From an uncultured Armatimonadota bacterium (GTDB taxonomy: Bacteria > Armatimonadota > Fimbriimonadia > Fimbriimonadales > Fimbriimonadaceae), in NCBI GenBank assembly GCA_903833215.1, contig CAILEM010000138.1:1-36266 (forward strand): a stretch of 36,266 bases of DNA, in the 5' to 3' direction. Shown one piece after another: positions 1-9,200 of the stretch (positions are counted from its first letter, which is position 1; the number at the start of each line of letters is the position of its first letter). The translations under genes were made by a program, and so were the position numbers. The notes beneath the pieces are model-generated. The model saw only the letters and a list, made by a program, of their open reading frames with translations. It was not told the DNA's origin and did not search any database.

Positions 1-66
1 ATCACTCCTGAAGTTGGACCTGGTACCTACCAGAACGTTGGCATCATCACGGTTAGCCGAAACTAG
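1..66 (+). CDS. C-terminal end of an unknown protein (5' truncated by window edge)
   Basis: Frame 1 is open from the first base to a TAG at 64-66 and encodes 21 residues ending in TVSRN. The peptide is too short to assign to a family. A strong hairpin terminator lies 25 bases downstream, which supports this being the true 3' end of a plus-strand gene rather than a chance open frame. Function unknown. Confidence 0.5.
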   Translation: MTPEVGPGTYQNVGIITVSRN

Positions 67-91
67 TTCCTAACGATTCACCCCAAAACAG

Positions 92-136
92 CAGAAACGC
101 GAGGTCCAAATCAATTGACCTCGCGTTTCTGTGTTT
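92..136 (+). terminator. Intrinsic-type terminator after the truncated first gene
   Basis: A perfect 15-bp inverted repeat (CAGAAACGCGAGGTC at 92-106 and its complement at 117-131) encloses a 10-base loop and is followed by the short T-rich stretch TGTTT. The T tract is weak, but the stem is long and the position just after a stop codon fits a terminator. Confidence 0.75.
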
Positions 137-151
137 ACCGAACACCACCCG

Positions 152-561
152 CGATGATGCCTCCACCCGAAACGAAGTGGAGCGTGGAGGCTACCCATAG
201 AGTGCTCGGCAGGAAAACCTTCCAGCCCCCACCCACGTCGATGCCTCACGACTGAGGCACCGCCGAAGCCGTGAGGCTAAACGACAGAGTGCTTGGAAGT
301 CAAACGGCGCGTTCGTGTTCGAAAGCAGATGGTTCGAGCCTCCATGCTCCGCTATCGCTCCGGCTGGAGGCATCATCGCAGTTGGTGTTTGTGATGCTCT
401 TCCGGTCTCCCCCGAGAGCAGGAGGACTCACAGCCTCCAGGCTCCGCTATCGCTTCGGCTGGAGGCATCATCGCTAGTGGTGCTCCTTCGGACCCACCTC
501 CGATGGCTGGTCGGTCTCTTAGCCTCACGGCTTCCCCATTTGGCTCAAGCAGGAGGCATCC
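152..561. repeat. Cluster of five palindromic interspersed repeat units
   Basis: Five related units of about 40-58 bp lie in this gene-free stretch. Two are in plus orientation: 152-209, with arms GCCTCCAC/GTGGAGGC, and about 239-296, with arms GCCTCACG/CGTGAGGC. Three are in minus orientation: 335-378, 431-473 and 521-561. Each has a GCCTC...GAGGC inverted repeat with a 16-25 base interior, flanked by CGATGATG on one side; the plus units end in GAGTGCTCGG or GAGTGCTTGG. The same family recurs at 25058-25200. Open frames cross the cluster, but none resembles a protein, and they follow the repeat sequence. It is probably a REP/BIME-like structured DNA or RNA element of unknown function. Confidence 0.85.
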
Positions 562-765
562 TTGCTGGATGCAGATCGTCAAAATGTTGTCGGAAAGATC
601 AGAGCTACGTTTTTGTTTAGTACGTAGAAACTACCGGACGCCTAACTGATTGCCGTTTTAAGGCCGAATCGACCTCACATCCAGCACACTGGAGAGACAG
701 CTGATTTCGGCGCGGGTACGCTCTTAGGGCTCAAAGGCGAGTGGAATGACTTGACGTAGACAGTA
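562..765 (+). other. Intergenic leader upstream of the FNR-like gene
   Basis: This stretch between the repeat cluster and the reductase gene has no convincing coding frame. I see only small hairpin potential (for example CTACG around 605 with CGTAG around 625) and no recognisable riboswitch or clear sigma-70 promoter. It presumably holds the promoter and leader of the reductase gene. Confidence 0.3.
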
Positions 766-1767
766 ATGAGCACGAATTTGGTTGATGTAACGATCGTCGG
801 TGGTGGTCCGTGCGGACTCTTTGCGAGCTTTTATGCAGGACTGCGAGGAATGTCGGTTCGGATTATCGACTCCCTTCCCGAGCTTGGCGGACAGCTTGCC
901 GCTTTGTACCCGGAGAAGTACGTCTACGACGTCCCTGGCTTCCCCAAGATTCTAGCCAAGGACCTAGCCCACGACATGATCGTTCAGGGCACGCAGTTCA
1001 ACCCCGAACTCGTTCTGGAAGAAACCGCTAATGAGTTGATCAAAACGGACGAGGGCTACCTCATCAAGACCGTCAGCGGATTGGAGCTTCCTACCCGGAC
1101 GGTCATTATCAGCGCAGGCGCTGGTGCCTTTAGCCCAACGAAAATCGGAGTTGACAGAGAGGATGACCTTCATGGTAAGGGCGTCCATTACGGAGTGCGC
1201 GATAAGTCCGTCTTCAAGGATAAAAAGCTCGCCATCGTTGGTGGCGGAGACAGCGCTTTCGACTGGTGCATTAACCTTGAAGACACTGCCGGTGAAATCA
1301 CACTCATTCACCGTCGAGACGTCTTCAAAGCTCACGAGGACAGCATCGAGAAGGTCAAAGACAGCAGCGTCAACATGAAGATCTGGTACGCGGTGAAAGA
1401 ACTACACGGCGACGATCAACTCACAGGCGTGACCTTGGAACACACTCAAACGAAAGAAAAAGAGCACTTCCCCTGCGATGCCGTCATCGTCAATATCGGT
1501 TTCAAGTCGAACCTCGGCCCAATCAAGGACTGGGGATTGAATATCGTCAAGAACCAGATCGTCGTGGACAACCACTACGAAACCACCCTCCCAGGTGTGT
1601 TTGCGGTCGGTGATGTCGCAACATTCGAAGGCAAACTCAAGCTGATCGCCACTGGCGTTGGAGAAGCCGCCACTGCGGTTTGTTTCGCGAAAACTTATAT
1701 CGACCCCGAGGCGAAACTATTCCCAGGACACAGCTCGGATATGGATATCCCGGCTCCTCAAGCCTGA
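766..1767 (+). CDS. Thioredoxin-reductase-like ferredoxin/flavodoxin-NADP+ reductase
   Basis: This 333-residue flavoprotein belongs to the two-dinucleotide-binding-domain family. The FAD-binding motif GGGPCG is at residues 12-17, the NAD(P)H-binding motif GGGDSAFDW at about 159-167 followed by HRR, and the C-terminal FAD motif GVFAVGDV lies near residue 285. The redox CxxC of true thioredoxin reductases is absent: the corresponding place reads VHYGVRD, as in YumC-type ferredoxin-NADP+ reductases (VHYFV in family members). The likely reaction is electron transfer between NADPH and ferredoxin or flavodoxin in the cytosol. The ATG at 766 gives the FAD motif its usual N-terminal position, but no strong ribosome site is visible. 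A long hairpin follows the stop codon. Confidence 0.88.
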   Translation: MSTNLVDVTIVGGGPCGLFASFYAGLRGMSVRIIDSLPELGGQLAALYPEKYVYDVPGFPKILAKDLAHDMIVQGTQFNPELVLEETANELIKTDEGYLIKTVSGLELPTRTVIISAGAGAFSPTKIGVDREDDLHGKGVHYGVRDKSVFKDKKLAIVGGGDSAFDWCINLEDTAGEITLIHRRDVFKAHEDSIEKVKDSSVNMKIWYAVKELHGDDQLTGVTLEHTQTKEKEHFPCDAVIVNIGFKSNLGPIKDWGLNIVKNQIVVDNHYETTLPGVFAVGDVATFEGKLKLIATGVGEAATAVCFAKTYIDPEAKLFPGHSSDMDIPAPQA

Positions 1768-1787
1768 TATCTATCATCGCCGACCAG

Positions 1788-1838
1788 ATTCACCTCAGCG
1801 AGCCGATACGAGTCGGTTCTCTGAGGTGAATTCAGTTT
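1788..1838 (+). terminator. Hairpin terminator after the FNR-like gene
   Basis: ATTCACCTCAG (1788-1798) pairs perfectly with 1821-1831. A shorter inner CCGA/TCGG pairing lies at 1803-1816, and TTCAGTTT follows the stem. It begins 20 bases after the stop codon, so it most likely ends the reductase transcript; read-through into the next gene is possible because the T tract is poor. Confidence 0.6.
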
Positions 1839-1896
1839 AAGGGGCGGTAAACTTCCGCCTGCGACTTCGTCGCTCGTTTGGAGGATTTCGAATACA

Positions 1897-3024
1897 TTGG
1901 CTAGTGCATACACACCCGGTCTCACAGTTAGCGGCGATATTGTCGTCAAGCGCGTTCGCCGACTTCCGATTAAGGGTGAAGTGCTGGTCAAGCTCGGAGA
2001 AAAGGTAGGTCCTCAGCAAGTTGTCGCTCAGGCGATGCTCCCAGGCGTTCTGCAAACGATGAAAATTGCGGACAAGCTTGGAATTGAGCCGCAAGACATC
2101 CCCACTTTGCTGAAGGTAAAAGTTGGCGATCCCGTCACCAAAGACATGCTGATCGCCGAAGGCAAAAAGCTTTTCGGGTTCTTCAAAGCTCCTACCGTGA
2201 CATCTGATTTCACTGGCACCCTTGAGTCGATCTCAGACGTCACCGGAAACCTCCTAATCCGAGAGCCTTCGATTCCAGTTGATATCAAAGCTTATATCCA
2301 AGGCCAAGTCGCTGAGATCATGCCTGAAGAAGGCGTTATCGTCGAGACCCGATGCGCAATGATTCAGGGAATCTTTGGTGTTGGCGGTGAGAGAGTCGGT
2401 GTCATCCGCATCGCCGTTTCAGATCCAACCAAGATCCTTGATGCTTCCGATATCCTCGATTCAGATGCAGGAAAAATCCTCATCGGTGGCTCTGGGATGA
2501 CGTACGAAGCGATCGTGAAAGGTTCCCAAGTCGGAATCACGGGCATTGTCGCGGGCGGACTCAAAGACAGTGATCTCACCAAGTTCTTGGGTTTTGACAT
2601 TGGTGTTGCGATCACCGGCCAAGAGCAGATTAACCTCACCCTCATGGTAACCGAAGGCTTTGGATATCTTGGGATGGCGCAGAGAACCTTTGCGCTCTTC
2701 AAGACGCTCGAGGGACAAACCGCAAGCATCAACGGGGCAACCCAAATTCGTGCCGGTGTCATCCGACCCGAGATCATTGCTCCTATCGCCGCAGATGTCA
2801 AACAAGCGGTGCAATCCCACGAATCGTTCGAGCTCAAGATCGGAACACCGATTCGAGTTATCCGGGAACCATATTTTGGAAAACTTGGAGCGGTCACCGA
2901 TCTGCCGGCTCAATTAGTTGTGCTCGATTCCGGCACAGAGGTCCGCGTCCTTCGAGCAAAGCTCAGCGATGGTGAAGATGTCACAGTGCCCAGAGCCAAC
3001 GTCGAAATCATCGCTAGTAACTAA
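1897..3024 (+). CDS. Conserved unknown protein with lipoyl-like barrels and a C-terminal KOW-like domain
   Basis: This 375-residue protein has no signal peptide. Residues about 24-50 and 66-120 read as two small beta-rich modules resembling biotinyl/lipoyl or hybrid-barrel folds (GEVLVKLGEKVGPQQ, then SDVTGNLLIREP). The middle (about 150-260) is hydrophobic and glycine-rich, for example QVGITGIVAGGL, but has no certain membrane helix. The C-terminus (about 315-372) has a KOW-like pattern: TPIRVIREPYFGKLGAV, and then VPRANVEII close to the end. I recall similar uncharacterised proteins in Chloroflexota-like genomes, but no function is established. The start is a TTG at 1897 with GGAGG at 1880-1884, a rather long 12-base spacing. 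A molecular function cannot be assigned. Confidence 0.75.
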   Translation: MASAYTPGLTVSGDIVVKRVRRLPIKGEVLVKLGEKVGPQQVVAQAMLPGVLQTMKIADKLGIEPQDIPTLLKVKVGDPVTKDMLIAEGKKLFGFFKAPTVTSDFTGTLESISDVTGNLLIREPSIPVDIKAYIQGQVAEIMPEEGVIVETRCAMIQGIFGVGGERVGVIRIAVSDPTKILDASDILDSDAGKILIGGSGMTYEAIVKGSQVGITGIVAGGLKDSDLTKFLGFDIGVAITGQEQINLTLMVTEGFGYLGMAQRTFALFKTLEGQTASINGATQIRAGVIRPEIIAPIAADVKQAVQSHESFELKIGTPIRVIREPYFGKLGAVTDLPAQLVVLDSGTEVRVLRAKLSDGEDVTVPRANVEIIASN

Positions 3025-3035
3025 ACGAGCTAATT

Positions 3036-3055
3036 TTCGGCTTCCTCAAGCCGAA
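3036..3055. terminator. Short hairpin downstream of the KOW protein gene
   Basis: TTCGGCTT (3036-3043) and AAGCCGAA (3048-3055) form a perfect 8-bp stem with a 4-base loop, 11 bases after the stop codon. No T run follows on the plus strand. On the minus strand AAAATTAGC follows, so it is not a classic terminator in either direction. Confidence 0.4.
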
Positions 3056-3160
3056 GAAGCTAGTGTAGTGAGTCTATTTGCATCTGCTTTACAGTCCCTT
3101 AACCTGGATCGGCTACAATTGGTAGCGGGCTCGTTTTTAATACTTTCGGCATCAAGCTGT

Positions 3161-3166
3161 TATATT
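3161..3166 (+). promoter_or_regulatory. Possible -10 element upstream of the response regulator
   Basis: TATATT at 3161-3166 lies about 80 bases upstream of the likely start codon and follows an AT-richer stretch (TTTTTAATAC). No good -35 box is visible at 16-18 bases upstream, so the call rests on the -10 alone. Confidence 0.25.
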
Positions 3167-3246
3167 AGGAACACAGGGCGCGTGAACGATGTGATCGGAT
3201 GGCGCTTAGCGAAAAACTACAACTCGATCCCCAAGGGGCTGGCTCA

Positions 3247-3918
3247 GTGAAGCTGCTCATTATTGACGACGAACCTTCCATAGTTGAGACGGTTGAGAAC
3301 AAATTCCGAAAGGAAGGGTTCTCTACCTTCACTGCGGATTCTGCCGAGGAGGGAATGCGCCTCTTTCGCAGGGTCAAGCCTGACCTCATTATTCTGGACA
3401 TCATGCTGCCTCAACGGTCCGGCATGGATTTCTGCCGCGCAGTTCGAAAGGACAGTTCCACCCCAATCATCTTCATCTCGGCGCGAGCTGACGAATCAGA
3501 TAGGGTGAAGGGGCTTGAAATGGGCGGAGATGACTATGTCGTCAAGCCGTTCAATCTTTCAGAATTGGCTGCCCGCGTGAAAGCCATTCTGAGAAGGTCA
3601 ACCGGGGAGCCGATCAAGGAGATCATCGAGCGGGGAAACTTGCGTATTGATCCCCGAAGTCATGAAGTGACGCTTGACTCTGCTCCCTTGAGTCTGTCGC
3701 CGAAAGAATTCGCCTTGTTGTATTTCCTCGCTCGAAATGTCGGCCAAGTATTTTCGCGAGAGACGCTGCTGGACCGAGTTTGGGGGCGGGATGCATTTGT
3801 ATCGGCGCGGACGGTCGATGTCCACATTCGATGGCTCCGAACGCGCATCGAACCCGATGCCAACAACCCGACTCGTCTGATGACGATTCGAGGCGTAGGC
3901 TATAAGTTCAGCGGCTAA
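3247..3918 (+). CDS. OmpR/PhoB-family response regulator
   Basis: This is a DNA-binding response regulator of 223 residues. The receiver domain spans about residues 1-115, with the acidic pair D7/D8, phosphoacceptor D51 (LIILDIMLP), switch residue S78 (FISAR) and conserved K100 (VVKPF). The winged-helix output domain runs from about 125 to 223 and ends in the typical TIRGVGYKF. I chose the GTG at 3247: AAGGGG at 3233-3238 is spaced 8 bases from it, and the receiver then starts at its usual place (KLLIIDDEP). An ATG at 3199 would add 16 atypical residues and has no ribosome site. The gene converges on a sensor kinase gene with overlapping stop codons, making that kinase a possible partner. Confidence 0.92.
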   Translation: MKLLIIDDEPSIVETVENKFRKEGFSTFTADSAEEGMRLFRRVKPDLIILDIMLPQRSGMDFCRAVRKDSSTPIIFISARADESDRVKGLEMGGDDYVVKPFNLSELAARVKAILRRSTGEPIKEIIERGNLRIDPRSHEVTLDSAPLSLSPKEFALLYFLARNVGQVFSRETLLDRVWGRDAFVSARTVDVHIRWLRTRIEPDANNPTRLMTIRGVGYKFSG

Positions 3919-6233
3919 TCTCTCGCCGCGATTTCTAGAGTGAAGAAGAAGGTAGCCCCCTTTCCTACTTCACTCTCTGCCCACACTTTGCCACCGTGTT
4001 TTTGGACGATGCGTTGCACGGTTGCCAAGCCAATTCCTGAGCCAGGGAATTCGCTTTGCGTATGAAGTCGCTCAAACGCGACAAATAGCTTTTCGGCATA
4101 GGCAGGATTGAATCCTACACCATGATCTCGCACGTAAAAGGCTGAGCCGTTGTGGCCGATCTCAATCCTAGCTGGCAATGACCGTTGACTAAACTTGACG
4201 GCATTCCTGACCAGGTTATCCAGGACAACTCTGGCTAGCTTCGGATCGGCTTCCACAACCATTCCAGGCTGTACGTCCACGGTGTATTGAGACTTGTCTT
4301 TGCCTTCCAGAGTGTCTTCTACCGTGAGCCAGGCCATTTGCGTCAGGTCTACGGTTTGACGAGCAAGCTCCAATCGTGTGATCCGAGATAAGTTGAGTAG
4401 AGCGCTAATCAGCTCATCCATTCTGTGGGATGCCTTTCGGACCCTACCAATATAATCCTTGGCTTGGTCATCGAGCTGCTCCCCATAATCCTCAAGCAAT
4501 GACTGACTAAAGCCATCCACACTCCGCAAAGGTGCCCGAAGGTCGTGCGACACGGAGTAGCAAAATGCTTCGAGTTCTTGATTCGTGGCCTTGAGCTCGG
4601 TGGTCCGCTCGTCGACGATATGCTCTAGATTCTCGTTGAGTCTGCGAATCTGAGCTTCTGCCTTCGTACGTTCTTCAAGCTCACGCTGCTTTTCTTCGAA
4701 AAGTCGAACGCTTTCCAAAGCGACGGATGTTCTTGCCGCGATTTGTTCAAGGACCTGAACGTCATCCGGCTCGAAACTCTTCCCAGTTCGTCCAGCAATC
4801 ATCGACATCAAAACGCCAGATCGACTGAGAATTGGCACGACAACTATAGATCGAACTCCGAGTTTCCTAAGCGGTTTCAGTGCAGGTTCGCTTCGACTAA
4901 CCGACTCAATTTGAACGACGGATCGTTGCTCCAGAAGCCACTCCAAGAGAACACCCTCGTCAAGGCAGGTACCTGGGTCTTCTGGGAATTGGCACCGATC
5001 ATCGACTTCCGACACTCGGGTTATTCGGGAACGGTTTCCTTCGGAAACGACAATCGAAAACCAATCGGCAATTTCGGCAATGACGAGGCCAGCAACGGCT
5101 CTCAAGTTTTGCTCAGTGGCTCCAGAATCAACGAGAGTCGCCCCAATTTCGGCCAGAAGACGCTGATCAGCCTCGCGCCGAATCAAAGTCGCAGCTTGAT
5201 TGCCTAGCTGCCCGTATGCGCGAACCTGGCTCAGACTGACAGCGGCAAGCAACAAACTCACCATGAACCCAGCGATGGGAATCCAATTCACGAGCCACGC
5301 TGCCGACTGCTGCTCAAATCCCAAACTTGAGTGGTAGCGAACCTTCCACCGGCGTCCCTGCACGGGAATATAGCCATCGAAAACGATTCTTGATTCGCGA
5401 TGGACAGTCTGTCGGGATGAGGCGTAGAACCTCGTCTCGGGACCTCCGTCTGGGACGTCGGATATCTCAATGTCAAGATCTTTTCGCGCCTCGCCCTCCA
5501 GAACATTTCGGAAGATATCGATTCCCCTAAAACGGATGTAAACGAAGCCAATCAGCAAACGTCGCCTTTCGACGACCGAATCTGGGTTCTCTCCCCCCTC
5601 GTAAATCGGACAATACAGCACGAATCCGCCCTGGGACCTCTGCGGCGTTACGCCAGGGCCTGACGTAATAACGCCAGACATCGTCGTTTGACCAGTATCC
5701 CGTGCTACCGTCATTGCCTCCCGCCTAACGGGTTCAGAGAAAGGGTTAAATCCAACCGAAGGCTGATTTGTCTCCGTTTCTGGTTCGAGATAAATGATTG
5801 GATAGACCTCTTGTTCAGAGGGTATCGGATGAACCTTGAAGCCTTTAGCACCCTGCTTGATAAGCGCCTGCTCCAGCTCCGGCACTTGAGACTCCCGAAC
5901 ACGTTTGATGAATCCCAACCCCTGCGACCCTTGAAAATTGGTACTCAGCCCGAGGTTGGCTACGTAGGTTCGGAATTGAGATCGCGACCAACCACCTTGA
6001 ATCGTAAAGGCGGCCGCGCTGGTCTTTAGGAGGTCGACCTCGTCGTCAATGCGGCCCTTAATGGACTGCTCCGCTTCCTCAGTTGCATAGGCGAACCGAT
6101 CTCGGTCCTGCCCGCCGATGATCATTCCAGCCCATACCCAGGCGCAAACTGTCGCGGCAATCGAAAGTATGAAAACAAGATACGGCAGTGACGTTCGATT
6201 GCCACCCCATCCTCTCTGCCAGCCAAGCTTCAT
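3915..6233 (-). CDS. Membrane histidine kinase with CHASE and GAF domains
   Basis: This 772-residue sensor kinase has a membrane helix at about 18-40, an extracytoplasmic CHASE domain at about 75-290 (GGWSRSQFRTYV, GLGFIKRV, GFVYIRFRGIDIF) and a second helix at about 318-340. A GAF domain (about 360-510) and a coiled coil follow. The HisKA domain carries phospho-acceptor H563 in SVSHDLRAPL, and the ATPase has N677 (NLVRNAVKF), DHGVGF near 703 and GSGIGL near 731. CHASE domains bind small extracellular ligands, but the ligand here is unknown. The HisKA segment resembles that of phytochrome-like kinases. The stop codon overlaps that of the convergent response regulator by 4 bases (3915-3918). 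No strong ribosome site precedes the ATG at 6233. Confidence 0.93.
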   Translation of the reverse strand: MKLGWQRGWGGNRTSLPYLVFILSIAATVCAWVWAGMIIGGQDRDRFAYATEEAEQSIKGRIDDEVDLLKTSAAAFTIQGGWSRSQFRTYVANLGLSTNFQGSQGLGFIKRVRESQVPELEQALIKQGAKGFKVHPIPSEQEVYPIIYLEPETETNQPSVGFNPFSEPVRREAMTVARDTGQTTMSGVITSGPGVTPQRSQGGFVLYCPIYEGGENPDSVVERRRLLIGFVYIRFRGIDIFRNVLEGEARKDLDIEISDVPDGGPETRFYASSRQTVHRESRIVFDGYIPVQGRRWKVRYHSSLGFEQQSAAWLVNWIPIAGFMVSLLLAAVSLSQVRAYGQLGNQAATLIRREADQRLLAEIGATLVDSGATEQNLRAVAGLVIAEIADWFSIVVSEGNRSRITRVSEVDDRCQFPEDPGTCLDEGVLLEWLLEQRSVVQIESVSRSEPALKPLRKLGVRSIVVVPILSRSGVLMSMIAGRTGKSFEPDDVQVLEQIAARTSVALESVRLFEEKQRELEERTKAEAQIRRLNENLEHIVDERTTELKATNQELEAFCYSVSHDLRAPLRSVDGFSQSLLEDYGEQLDDQAKDYIGRVRKASHRMDELISALLNLSRITRLELARQTVDLTQMAWLTVEDTLEGKDKSQYTVDVQPGMVVEADPKLARVVLDNLVRNAVKFSQRSLPARIEIGHNGSAFYVRDHGVGFNPAYAEKLFVAFERLHTQSEFPGSGIGLATVQRIVQKHGGKVWAESEVGKGATFFFTLEIAARD

Positions 6234-6289
6234 GGGTTGAACGGCGAGGAACTCTCTTCAAGGCTCGCCGTAATAAGCATAGTCCGAAT

Positions 6290-9200
6290 CTACAGTTTAA
6301 GTTTGATGGTCAGAATCTCAAATGGCTTAAATTCAAAACTTAGGATGCCATCCTGCAAGTCGAGATCCATGATTTCGTTCTCTTCAAGGTCGCACAGGAC
6401 CGCACTCTTGGGAGTTCGAGCACACGTCAACTCGGCCCGGCCACGGCTGTTGTGGCACTCGTAGAGCCTAACAATGATATCGCCCGAATCTTCTGCTTTC
6501 TTGACTGTTTCGATCACGATATTGCGATCTTCACAGGCCACGAGCGCAGGCAAACTACCATCTTCTCCCTTGGCTGGGTCAAGGAGTACGGAGCGAAGTG
6601 GTGCATTCAATGCGTAGCCAGCTTGAACGATGCCAGCGTAGTTATACGGCCCGTAGTGCGGCACGAGAGTGTAGGTGAATCGATGCCTACCCATATCACA
6701 AACAGGGTCTGGAGCCTTTGGTGCCCTTAGCAAGGTTAGGCGCATCACGTTTCCATGAACGTCATACCCATATTTGCAGTCGTTGATAAGAGCGACGCCT
6801 TGATCTCCCTCACTCATGTCAACCCATTTTTGTGCACAGACCTCGAACTTGGCCATGTCCCAACTCGTGTTCATGTGGGTCGGCCGCTCAACATTTCCGA
6901 ACTGAATTTCGTAGGTCGCACGACTCGCATTGATATTCACTGGGAAAGCCACCTTCAGCAGCTTGTCTTCCTCGTGCCAATCGATCATTGTGTCAAATCG
7001 AATGCCCGGCGTCGGGCCGAGTGATATCCGTTGACGAATGGTCGAGTTTCCAAAGCGCTTTACGACCTCCGCTGCAACTCTGACTGGACCTTTTTCGACA
7101 ATTTCAAAGGACTCACTTCGAATAAGGTCTTGTCCTGTTTCGAATGCGAAGAGATCCACATCCCAAGCAGACCAGAAATTCGGCTTATCCTCAAAAATCT
7201 GAAAAACGTTACCAAGCTTCCCTGGCTCTAAAAATTCGGTTTGGTCCTCAAGGCTCTGAATGGATGTAATGTTTCCGTGAACGTCGAAGCGAACGCTGAG
7301 TTCCTCATTTTCGATACGACGATTGCTGCTCTTCAGTCGATTTTTGACAGTAGACGCAGCTTCACTCAAGTCTCCAACCACAACGCTGCCAAGCGCACCT
7401 TGCGGGACAGGAAGAATGAGTTTTCTCTCGTCAAACTCGGTTACGAGCTGAACCGGCAAATTCTCTTCCGTGGTGACCAGAGAAGCTGGCACAACTTCAT
7501 CTTCCCACGGTATTTCCCCTTGAGAAACCATGGTGGCGTTCTGGAAGAGCGCAACGGGTCGACTCATCGACGAAGTGTCAAAGGCAGACCCAATCTCGCG
7601 AAGTGCAGTCGTGACGATCAGACTTCCGGCCTGCTCGATCTTCACGTAGTCCGCTGCACTATCCACATACACCTCGTTCACCGAGGAACCAGGAATGATG
7701 TCGTGGAATTGGTTCAGGAGCACCAGCTTCCAAGCCCTCTCTAACTCTTCAGAGGGATAGGAATTTGGAAACCCTGGCGTAAAGCACGAGAGAATCTCGG
7801 CATCTCTCAGCAGAAATTCGCTAACTCGATTTCCCTTCTTATTTGCGGCCTGGCTTGTATATGTGCCCCGGTGAAGCTCAAGATACAACTCACCGACCCA
7901 AGTCAAAAGATCGCGCGACTTCGCCTTCGCATCTCGGAAGAAATCAACCGCTTTTTTGCCGCTGGCGATTTCTGGGTAATTGGGCGACAGCCTTCCCCGT
8001 CGCAAGAATTCCAAGTGTCGCTCGGTAGGTCCGCCACCGCCGTCGCCAAATCCGAACACATACATTGACTGGTCGACTCGCGCATGATCTTTATAATTCT
8101 TTACCGAGTAGACCACCTCTTTGGGCTCGCACGAGGCGTTATAGGTATCCGCAGGTGGAAAGTGAGACCAAACTCGGGAGCCATCGATTCCTTGCCACCA
8201 GAACGTGTGGTGCGGGAATTTGTTGAATTGATTCCACGAGATTTTCTGGGTTAGGAAGTATTTGATGTTGAACTTCGCGAGGATCTGAGGCAATGCTGCG
8301 GAGTATCCAAAAACGTCCGGCAGCCACATATCATCGGTCGTATATCCCAACTTCTCACGGAAGTAGCGCTTGCCGTAAAGGAATTGCCGAATCAGCGATT
8401 CAGACCCCGTCAAGTTACAGTCCGCTTCAACCCACATCGATCCAACCGGCTCCCACTGCCCCTTCTTGACCGCCGCTTTCACTCTTTCGAACAAGACTGG
8501 ATAGTCCTGCTCAAGCCACTCATACTGGCTTGCCTGGCTGTGGACAAAAACGTACTCGGGATAGCGCTCAATTAGGCCCAACTGAGTCGAAGTGGTGTGG
8601 GCCATCTTCTTACGTGTGATATGCAACGGCCAAAGCCAAGCGGTATCCAAGTGCGCATGCCCAACCGGGACGATTGTGTGCTTGAACTCACCATTCAAGG
8701 AGCCCAACGCGTCACGTATGATTTTTCGACAGCGTGCGATCGATTCCCTTGCAGTTGCGGAGTAGTTATTAACGACGTCGTTTAGCGCCCGTAGGACGGT
8801 TGTGTAAGCGGGATCCTGTGGGTCAATCGTCTGAAGCAAATTGAGTGTGAAATCGACGTCGTAAAACAGGTCTTTCGTATCGGGGTCAACGATCACCAAC
8901 TCGGCGCGATCGACCTTCTCGGTAACCGCAGTTCTCGGTTGCTCTTTCCCGTGAACTGTCGTTTGAGCGTTGCGAGTGTAGGCCTGAATATAGAACTCAA
9001 CAGGCTCGCCTCCCTTGGCCGGCGTTCCTCCGTTCGAGAAAGCAGCTCCTTCGAGCCACCCAAAATCGCTGTGCTCAACGTCAACACCGCACCACGGTGA
9101 ATTATCTTTCCAGACCGTTCTTTCACCCCCTAATTCAGCGACAACGGCAACAGGGTGACCGCCAAATGTGTCCGGAATCGTCCCCGTGAGTCGAAACCAA

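Noticed and set aside
152-561. CRISPR array
   Set aside because: Units differ in orientation, sequence and spacing, and no cas gene is present; the pattern fits palindromic interspersed repeats instead.
191-620. Several open frames of 60-100 codons on both strands in the first repeat cluster
   Set aside because: They follow the repeat units, contain repeated peptide blocks in different frames, lack ribosome sites and resemble no protein family.
562-765. Riboswitch upstream of the reductase gene
   Set aside because: Only weak, unconnected hairpins are visible and no conserved riboswitch core could be recognised.
2364-2913. Minus-strand frames of 150-177 codons inside the KOW protein gene
   Set aside because: They are antisense shadows; the plus-strand frame has the coherent domain pattern and the ribosome site.
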